Shown here: positions 55,966 through 64,000 of the stretch, piece by piece
Position numbering within the stretch: position 1 is the first letter of the stretch
Layout: each line of letters opens with the position of its first letter
Origin: Heterocephalus glaber
Lineage: Eukaryota > Chordata > Mammalia > Rodentia > Bathyergidae
Reading direction: 5' to 3'
DNA length: 64,000 bases
Assembly: GCF_000247695.1 (NCBI RefSeq)
Contig: NW_004624842.1
Coordinates: 3,053,683-3,117,682 of the forward strand
Made by a program: the position numbers and the translations under genes
Notes under the pieces: model-generated
The model's database searches: none
The model's input: only the letters and a program-made list of their open reading frames with translations
What the model was told of the DNA's origin: nothing

Positions 55966-56016
55966 TTGTTTAGATGGTTTCACTTAAACTTCGTGACCAA
56001 CTCTAAGATAGGGGCT
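55966..56016 (+). repeat. 51-bp second copy of part of the 54.76-kb MIR
   Basis: Matches 54760-54810 at 49 of 51 positions in the same orientation; flanks on both sides are unrelated. It begins TTGTTTAGATGG and ends AAGATAGGGGCT. Confidence 0.9.
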
Positions 56017-57689
56017 GAAATGGTCAAAAAGGGGGTTCCAGAACAGGGGCTGTTGTGGTGCTTCTTTGTAGCCTGGTGTCTGGTCTAGCACCTGGCACGT
56101 GGCAGCGCTAATCAATGTTTGTGGAGTGTGAGAATGAATGACTTAAATGGGTTCTGTGGAACATAATGAAATACTAGAGATGACCCATAAAACATGGCTC
56201 ATATGTGTTATAGCCTTGATCAGAAACCAAAAAATGCTGCTGTCAAACAGTCACAAAACATTTGATTAATGAGAATTTAGAAGGGTGTCAGGGATGATCT
56301 AGGATGAGTTTTTCCCAGGAAAAACTGTCAAGCCCAAGTACTGTGGATGAAGTGACCAGCTCTCACCTGCAGGGGGTGGGGAGGGCGAAGGGCTACAGAG
56401 GGGTTGGGGCTGGGAGGGATGGGGACATGTCCCAAACTTGCTCTGTGTTGCTGTATGGGTGGTATGGTCTCTGAGCCTCAGTCTCCTTGTTTGTAAATGA
56501 AAGGAGAATTTGGGAAACTGGCTGAGGTAGCAGATGTGTGTCTAAAGACCTAAACGTTTTCTCTGCTGTTAAGTTAGTATGTCCTTTATTCAAACTCTTG
56601 GCAGGGTTTGCAGATGCCAGGTACCCTATCTTGGGCTCCCAGCTGGGAGAGGCCTGCCTCTGTGGCAGGTCAATCAGCCCTCAGTGCTGAGGCAGTGCCA
56701 AGACTGTCAACCTGTTTCTGTGAATTAGGCTTCTGACCTGCAGCTGAGGAAACAGGGAGTGAGTTCCCCATCCCTGAGGGTGGACAATCAGTGGCCAGCA
56801 CCTCAGAACAAGAATTCTGACCCTGGATGGGAAGGAGTTTAGATCCCAGCCTTCCTTGCTCCCAGGCTGACTGACCTGTGCTCTCTCTGCTCCTGTGTGC
56901 ACACGCACCGCAGCACTCTCACATTCCAGGTCAGTCACCCACGTGTCTCCTTTGTCCCTGAAAGACTGCAGAGCCTCTAGGGCCAGGACAGCCCCTCTTG
57001 AGATGCACAAAGGGCCCCAGTCTCCTGGGCTGAACTGGAGCCTCGGAGAGTCCAATGTTCTGATTCTGTGAGGCTGAGCCTGCCTCAGGGAGCTTGACAG
57101 TGGGTCTGGGCTCAGACTCCTCTCCAGTTGCTCCTTTTTTTCCCTGACTATTATAAAAGTCATGCATCTTGGGAAATTCAGGTATTTATAGGAGGAGGGA
57201 TGTGCTGGGTTGGGCCACCATTTGGCCCACTTTTGTTCACAGCCTACATTTGTTTTTGAGGGAGCCACAGTTCCCCACTTTCCACTCCTGAGCTTCTGGG
57301 GTGTGGACTCCATCTCAGCTGGGGGGTAGCACAGATGCTCAGGCACCAGAGTGCTGAACTCCCCCAGAGCAGTAGCTGCCTGAGGAGTGGGCACATCCCA
57401 CAGACTGGGTCACGCAATGCCAACACCCTTAACTCTCAGTTCTGGGATTTACCTTTGAGCTATGTCAGAAGAACCTTGTTTATGCCCCAGAAGAGGCATC
57501 TTACTGCCTGTACAGGAGAGCTCCATGGGAACATGGGGATGACCCCGGGGAAGCAGAGCTCAGAAATGGTGACAGGAATCAGGTGCTGATGATACTGACT
57601 GAGCCCTGGATGCAGTGGAGCCTGTCATGAGATATAGCTCTGGACTTTACAGTCATAAGCCAATACATTCCAGTTTTGTTTAAGTTGGT

Positions 57690-58190
57690 TTAAGGTGGAT
57701 TTTTTTTGTCATTTGTGCTAGAAAAGATTTTGAGTGATATGAGCAAAAATAAAAATAGAGCTCACCATACCTTGCCATCCACAGGAACCACTGTGAATAG
57801 TTCAGTGACCATCCTTCCAAGTTTCTCTGGGCAGGAACATCCATATATTTATATTTTTTTCATAAAAACACCAGTAGCTATCTACATAGAGACTCTATTC
57901 TTCCCCTTAAGTCCCAACACCTGGAAAAGACTCCAGATCTAAATATCACACAGCACACACCATATCTAGCCTCCTATTTTCCCCTCTACCCTACACCGTA
58001 GACAGGTTTCCATGTCAACAGGTATAGCTTTACAGCACTGTCGCCAGAGCCATGGGAACACCATTGTCTGGCTGGACATAATTTATTTAACCATCTCTTG
58101 CAGACAGATAATTGGGTAGTTTCTAATTTATCACTCTCATCAAGGGAGGTGCCATGAACTTACTTGTAAAATGCCTATGTTTGCATTTGC
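57690..58190 (+). repeat. LINE remnant (L1-like), with AT-rich core
   Basis: 'ggacataatttatttaacca', 'gggtagtttctaatttatcac' and 'gaaccactgtgaatagttc' resemble the L1/HAL1-type 'altered target' text. 58940-59275 repeats the same kind of words (gatggacaaatgggttg, gctttgatgaatg). Confidence 0.5.
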
Positions 58191-61100
58191 TGGATTGTTT
58201 ATGACAAGGATTCCATGATTCCAGGAGTGTGATTTCATGAGTGTAAGTTTCTCTGCCTGAGATTTAAGATTCTGAGTCTCTGTATGGTAGTATGTGTCTT
58301 TCCAGGCAGGTTTAGTGGTTGTCACTAAAAGGCAAACCCAGGGCCCCGGCTTCCTCTCCTAACAGTGTCTCTGGCAAGAGTGCTCACTGGCAGGGGCGAG
58401 CGAGAGGGTGGGAGCAAGCCAGGAATAGGGGGGTGCTGCTGGCCCGGGATTCACTGGCCATGTGTGTGTAGCCGTGCTGCTGAACTAGTCTCATCTCCCA
58501 GTCAGATCTGACTCAGTGGCTGAGGAGGGAGATGCACCTGGGGAGCCTTGGCAGGGCACAATAAGTCCACAAGAGGGGTCACCTCTGGCCACCACAGGGA
58601 CAAGAGCAGCACTACCTGTGAGACCACTCTGGTTTTGTTTTAGTCCTACACAGGTCTTAACTCTCATAAATCCCACAGTGATGCTATTTTCTGTGATGCT
58701 ATTTTCTAATCTTTGTTTGATAGAAAACAGTGTCAGAGAGGGCAAGTGACTTGTCCAAGGCCACACAGCCAAGAAGTGGTGAAAATGAGATATGACCCAG
58801 ATCTGCTGATTTCCTAGCCCACGCCGTGTCCCATTTTCTTAGGGTCAGAAGTAGGAGCACAGAATTGCTACAGGCAGGACTGTGGGAGCCCTAACCTCCC
58901 TATGCTTCCCCCACAAGCCCTAACATTCAGCAGTGACTCCAAATCCTGAAAAGTATAAAGAAGAGAGCAAAGATCACCTATGCCCCTCTCCCCAGGAGGG
59001 ACACTGTGAACGGTTTCCAGAAACATTCATAGTTCTTACAAAAGTGATATCATGCTACCCATGCTGTTTTATAACCTCTTTTTAAAAAAAACTCACAACA
59101 CACTATGATGTTCTCTCTGCAACAATAAATTTAGATCCACGGCCCCGTTTTTAACAGCTGCAGCAGGCACCATGTACAGCTACAGTGAAATGGGTTTAAC
59201 TAGTCCCCTGGTGATGGACAAATGGGTTGTTCCCAAGGGTCCTGCGACGACCAGCAATGCTTTGATGAATGCAGCTCTCCAGCCCAGTTGATCCTGCCCC
59301 CTTGTAGGCCACCTCCTCAGGGAGGCTGTCTCGGACAGCCCGTGTCATGCAGTGCAGGCCCCACCTGCTCATCTGTAATGCTGTCATGCTGCTTTCCTTC
59401 CTGGACTGGATTCCCTTCTCATTCTGTTTATTTTTTTGGACAACTGCATGACATCTGTCCCTCCCCAAGGCTGGATCCTGTGTGAGGGGTGTAGATCAGC
59501 CAGGACTAGTCTCACTAGACACCCGTGGGCTGCAGGATGTCTTGGTCAGCAGAGCAGGCTGCTTCCTCCAGACCATGACCCCAGCACCAGCTCAGCAACC
59601 TAAAGATCTGTCTTAGAACCTGACTCCAGCCATGTGCTGCTTGGAGTTTCTATGCCTAGGAGTTGCCCAGCACCGAACAATGCTGGCTGCACACAAGACA
59701 CCAGGCATTGGGCCTGGTTGTGTGGCACGGCCAGTCATTTTCCCCCTCAGTCCCCTTATCTGTACAATGGGGCTAATGCTGCTAATCTTATGCTTGTTCT
59801 GAGGTTAAACAAAGGTAATGGTGGTGTTAGCATGTAGTGAGTCCTCAGGAAATGGCAGTCTGGCCTTCATTCTGTGAGTTAGAGGTTGGTTCTGACCCTG
59901 CCTTGCCTGGATGTCCTCTTTCTCACCTTGAATGAGCCTATAATGCCCTGGTCCCCTCCCCTGGGACGACCCTAGGGATGTCCTATTCCTATCCTTTAAC
60001 ACTCATCAAATGGCCAAATGCTCTGTTTTGACCCATTGTCAGCCTCCCAGGCTTCTCAGGGCCCATGACCACAGACACCTGCCTGGCCTCATAAACTGTG
60101 ACATAGGCACAGACACATTAGAGGAACAAAAGAAATGCCTGTCCTGGGGGACATCCTGGCCCCATGCTTGCACATGAGGCTTGAGGAAGCATGTCCGGTT
60201 TCTCATCCTGCTGCCCTCTCTTTGACCATAAGCCAAGTAGCTTTATCTCCATAACCCTCACTTTCCTCCTATAAAATGGGCAGAATAAAAGAAGTCATGA
60301 AGATTCAATGATCTAAAAATAAACTAAGCTTAGCAAGGAGCCTAGCATTCAGTAAATGCTCAACAAATATTAGCTATTATCATTGCAATTATATTTTACT
60401 CTTTTTACTCTGATACATAATACAGAGAGGAAAGTGCAAGAAACAGTGTGACAGTGTTGAGTGCAGCAAGTTGTCACAAAGCAAAGACTTACGGGCCCAC
60501 TACCAGGGGCATGGATAGAATGCTGCCTGCCCCACCCAAGCCCCTCACACCTGTCCTGATCCTTATGGCCTCTTTCTTCCACAAAGTGAAACTTTTTTCA
60601 GACTTTTATGTTGTTGTTACTATTGTTAGTAAGTGGATAAAAAATATCAATGTGTGGTGATTCTTCTCTGACCAAGTCAGGCCACCAGGTCTTTTGACCC
60701 TGGGGACCCTGTACCATTGGCTGCCTCTGCCCTGGGCATGGAGACTCCCCAAATGGTTTCCCAGCTCCGGCTGTTCTTTAAATAACCAGCTTGTTAGCAA
60801 AATAGCAGCAGTAACACCTCCCTCGCGCCGCCCCAGCCTCCATCTTTCCACACGATGCTGACGGCTGCTCCCCCAGCTCGTGCCAAGGAATCCCGTTCTC
60901 CGTCACTGGGCCACACACGCCAGGGGCTGCCAGCTCAGCTGCATTCCCAGTGTGTCCCAGGGGTGGAGGTGGGCACTGAGTGGCAGTTGTTTTCAGGAAA
61001 GCCTGAGCCCTCACTCGCAGGTCCATGCCTCAGTCACCAGGAGTTGAACTGAGACGGCAAAGAATGGGAAGCGTTTAGCACAATGCCAGGCACTCAGAGA

Positions 61101-61339
61101 CTGCACAAGAAATGCCAGTTGTCACTCAGGTTGCCCCTGCTATTTGTGTCTTCAGGGAGGCCAGGCCTTCCTTAGGCACAACAGGTCCGTGTGCAGAAGA
61201 CAGAATCCCACAGATGCTTCTAGTTCTCAGACGGAGATGTCCGAATCACTATGTGGTGATAGCTACTTAGCCAAATGCCACAGCTGTCTGTGGCTGCCGT
61301 GACAAGACTGGGGGCTGGGGCGGGGAAAGGGGTGGAGAG

Positions 61340-61530
61340 GCTGCTAATTAATGGGACCTTTTTCACAGTTATTAATAATAAGGCTGGCACCACATGAACG
61401 TGCAGCTCCTTGTGCTCAAAGAAGCATTTCTACATACATTATCAGCAGTGAACTTTGCAATTTTTTTTTATTATCCTGGACATTTGCATATTATACATAT
61501 TTACGAGTCTCTTCCCTTCTCCTAGCCATC
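61340..61530. promoter_or_regulatory. Candidate enhancer stretch: homeodomain and octamer motifs
   Basis: CTAATTAATGG at 61344-61354 and a perfect octamer ATTTGCAT at 61482-61489 lie in repeat-free AT-rich sequence inside a GC-rich neighbourhood. POU/homeodomain enhancer use is inference. Confidence 0.3.
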
Positions 61531-62621
61531 CCATCAGGGAGGCTGGGCAGCTGTTAGCAGATGAGAGAATGGGGACTGGAGGGGATGGCTGCTGTGCTGA
61601 AGGTCTGCACCCACAGAGGCTTTCTGGGGTCAGCAGGGAGCCCAGCTGGCCAAAAAGCTGTGGGCTCACAGAACCTGCTGGCGTCTGGGTGGAGGGAGTG
61701 AGGGGGTTCCCTCCTTTTCTCCCTCCTTGCCCTCTCTGCAGCTCACACTGTGCGCCCCCCTGTACACAGCTGCAGCTGTTGGGGGGGCGGGAGCTGAGGC
61801 CAGAGGAGGCAGACCTCAGCAATGGTCCCTGTAGCACTGAGCGGTGCTGGGCGACCTGTGCCAGCCCTGGTCTCACTGAGCCCGTTTCCTGACTTGGGAA
61901 CTAGCAGGGTCTTGGGAGGCAGGTGGTGACGATGTGACGTGAGAACATGGATAAGTGTCAGGTGCTGGGGCTGGCATGAAGAGGGCTGCAGCGGTTGTTC
62001 CCGTGTGTGGTCAGGACCATGGGAAGAATGGCAGGGGCAGTGTGGGTAGAACAGGCTTTGGCATTCTCTGATAGGTGTCAGAGATGAGGTCAGGCTCAGC
62101 ACCTCATCCCAGTGAGGATTCACAAGGTAGGAGCTGGAGGAGAAGGCACGCTGTTTTGGGGAGCCCCAAGATTCCATGGCCTTCAGCATGGCTACCCGGT
62201 CTCCTTCCCTTCCTAAGCCAATGCTCAGTACCTGCTCCCGCCTCCTGGTTGTGGCAACAGCTGGCCTTTGAGGTACACAGAGCTGGACTTTTGTGCTTCC
62301 TCAGGCGTGGCTTCCCCACTCTGAGGCTATTTCTTGTGAAATGAGTGTGGTCACCATGCCCACCTCCTGGGCTGTCAGGAGGACAGGGTACAAGAAGCCA
62401 GTTAAACCACAAATAGTGCCCAGACCTAAAAAATCTCTCATGGAGGTCCCTTTGCCAGCATGTGGGCACCGGCGGGAGGGAAGGCTGGGCATTTCCCAAC
62501 TATGCTAAGTGTGGGTGGGTGGCTAAGGCACCCGGGCCTGCAGCGGCAGTTACTTACCAACCAGGGAGCTATGCGCACAGGAGAAACGGGAACCAGTTGG
62601 TACACAGCCAGCGTCACCTCA

Positions 62622-62657
62622 GGGGCAGGCGCTGGACCCGGGGCAGGCGCTGGACCC
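62622..62657 (+). repeat. 18-bp x 2 perfect tandem repeat
   Basis: GGGGCAGGCGCTGGACCC occurs twice back to back without mismatch. Confidence 0.92.
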
Positions 62658-62974
62658 AGGTCTGGCACACACATCCCTCCAGGCACTTGATCAGAGATGC
62701 TGGCAGGAAGCAGGGTGAGACAGCAGCCCTGCCAGGTCCTGGTTACACACAGGGTCCACTGGCACCCGGCAGAGGGGGAGGCAGTGGTGCCTGCAGGAAT
62801 GGGGGAGGAACACTCATTAGGCAATAAGCTCTCCACTTTGAGACCCTTGGATCTGCCCTGGGGACACCAGGGAGGAGGACAACATGGAGCAGTCGTCATA
62901 GAAACCCAAGTGTTTGTACACTACATTTTTCCAAGCACTCCGGCATCCCAGCTCATGTGGGCCCCCACATTGTT

Positions 62975-63015
62975 TTTTAGAGGCATATTTGCATGTCATG
63001 CATATTTACAATGCC
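62975..63015. promoter_or_regulatory. Candidate POU/octamer element with near-palindrome
   Basis: Perfect octamer ATTTGCAT at 62987-62994 followed by GTCATGCATATTTAC, a paired arrangement of octamer-like halves. Repeat-free. Confidence 0.3.
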
Positions 63016-63129
63016 TTTCCCACCACCCACAGAATCCCCACCGCAGCCCTGGAAGCTGGGGTTCCAAAGACTCAAATCCTTCCTCATCCTGCTTCTCCCT
63101 TCTTTTCCCTGGAATGAAGGAAGTCAGGA

Positions 63130-63330
63130 AAGGGGCTGGAATTACACAATTCTGAGTTTAAATCTCAGCTCCACCCCTCATTTGCTGGCTGACACTAGGC
63201 AGGCAGTTTCCTATTTTTGAGCCTCAGTTTCTCCACTTGTCAGATAGGAATAAGAGAGCCTCTTCTGAGGGCTCTGTGAGGATTCAGAGGCTAATGCAGG
63301 CTGAACGCCTGCCACGAGCGACATGCCTGG
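63130..63330 (+). repeat. MIR SINE remnant
   Basis: 'gagtttaaatctcagctcc', 'ttgctggctgacactaggc', 'gagcctcagtttctccactt', 'gtgaggattcagaggctaatg' in MIR order. Confidence 0.72.
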
Positions 63331-64000
63331 CCATGACCCTCACAGAGGCGCCTCCCTATGTTCCTTTCACTGCGTGCCCCCCCCACCTCCCACACAACAC
63401 GTCCTGTGGAAAAACAGAGGCAGCCAGGTGTCCCTCTCCGCCCACCTCTCCAGAACAGGTGTCATCACTCCAGCTGGGCTCCTTAACACAGCAGGAACCA
63501 GCTCTTGGGAGAAGAAAAAGGGCCTCCCTCCTGTACCCCTCCCAGGAGCCTCCTGCCTGCCTTGAGGCCTCAGAGAACAACCTCTGTCACACAGGTTGAG
63601 AAACTGAGACACAGAGGAAACCAACTGTCCCAGGAGGGAATGGACGGAGCAGTGAACCATGTTGAAGGCTCACCTCTCTCACCTGGTCACCCAGGGCCCC
63701 GGGCAGCCCCCCATTCTCCTCTGAGGGCTGCTCAGGGGAGCAGCACACATCGCAGCACCTACTCCTAGAGAAGCCAGAGTGTAACGGGCTTCTGCTCATT
63801 TTCTTCTCAAAGCAGCCCTACTCTTCAAAGGAGGAAACAGGCACACAGAGCTGCAGTGACTGCACCCTGAGGAGGAGGCAGGCCATGGCCTCAAACCCAG
63901 AGATCTAATCCAGAAGGATGCTGCCCGCTGCCTGCAGAAGAACAGCCCCACCAAGCAAAACAGGCAGAACTGTCTGAATGTTTAAGCAGCAGGAAAAGAA

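Larger units (their letters stand above)
16991..64000 (-). other. DLGAP4: Long DLGAP4 intron upstream of the start-codon exon
   Basis: Everything to the right of the start-codon exon lacks recognisable protein-coding exons on either strand. The acceptor at 16991-16992 requires an upstream donor, but I could not identify one, so the full stretch is taken as intron within the 5' UTR. This fits the long 5' introns of DLGAP genes. Unrecognised non-coding exons or antisense RNAs cannot be excluded. Confidence 0.65.

Noticed and set aside
56681..57394. 238-codon open frame on the minus strand, one of the longest in the window
   Set aside because: It begins with GTG rather than ATG, matches no family I know and has no splice-site structure around it.
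1..64000. CRISPR arrays, bacterial operons or prophage
   Set aside because: No regular direct repeats with unique spacers, and the splice sites, SINEs and LINEs show this is mammalian nuclear DNA.

Overview
The window is mammalian nuclear DNA holding the 5' coding half of DLGAP4 (SAPAP4, a postsynaptic scaffold protein of the SAPAP/GKAP family) on the minus strand. Five coding exons, each with AG/GT borders and matching phase, were placed by eye: 15920-16918 (start codon, with 72 nt of 5' UTR to 16990), 13023-13264, 10998-11112, an in-frame 51-nt micro-exon at 8403-8453, and 4970-5210. Joined, they give residues 1-549 plus one base of the next codon, a little over half of a protein of about 990 residues. 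The rest, including the C-terminal GH1 domain, lies off the left edge. The promoter and first non-coding exon lie off the right edge, or were not recognisable.

The organism is a non-murid rodent. The young SINEs are tRNA-derived ID elements, B1 monomers and fused B1-ID dimers (B1-dID). That mix fits squirrel-related or hystricognath rodents rather than mouse or rat. The ID sub-type reminds me of hystricognath genomes, but this is a weak inference.

Layout: 1-4969 is intron downstream of the last visible exon, with two MLT1-like LTRs, two small hAT elements, B1-dIDs and an 80-bp tandem duplication. 4970-16990 holds the exons and four introns of 1.9-3.2 kb; a CpG island covers the second coding exon and its flank. 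16991-64000 is one long intron within the 5' UTR. It holds old L1, L2, MIR and LTR remnants, SINE clusters, a 29-nt U2 snRNA retro-fragment with a perfect 17-bp target duplication, and several repeat-free, motif-rich stretches that may be enhancers. I found no second protein-coding gene, tRNA, rRNA or CRISPR.

The main second-look items are a family of four ~80-bp hAT-type MITEs with 8-bp target duplications, the U2 fragment, the intragenic CpG island, a 51-bp copied segment at 54.8/56.0 kb, a tandem trio of ID SINEs with shared tails, and candidate CTCF and POU sites. Nothing here looks like a wholly new biological system.
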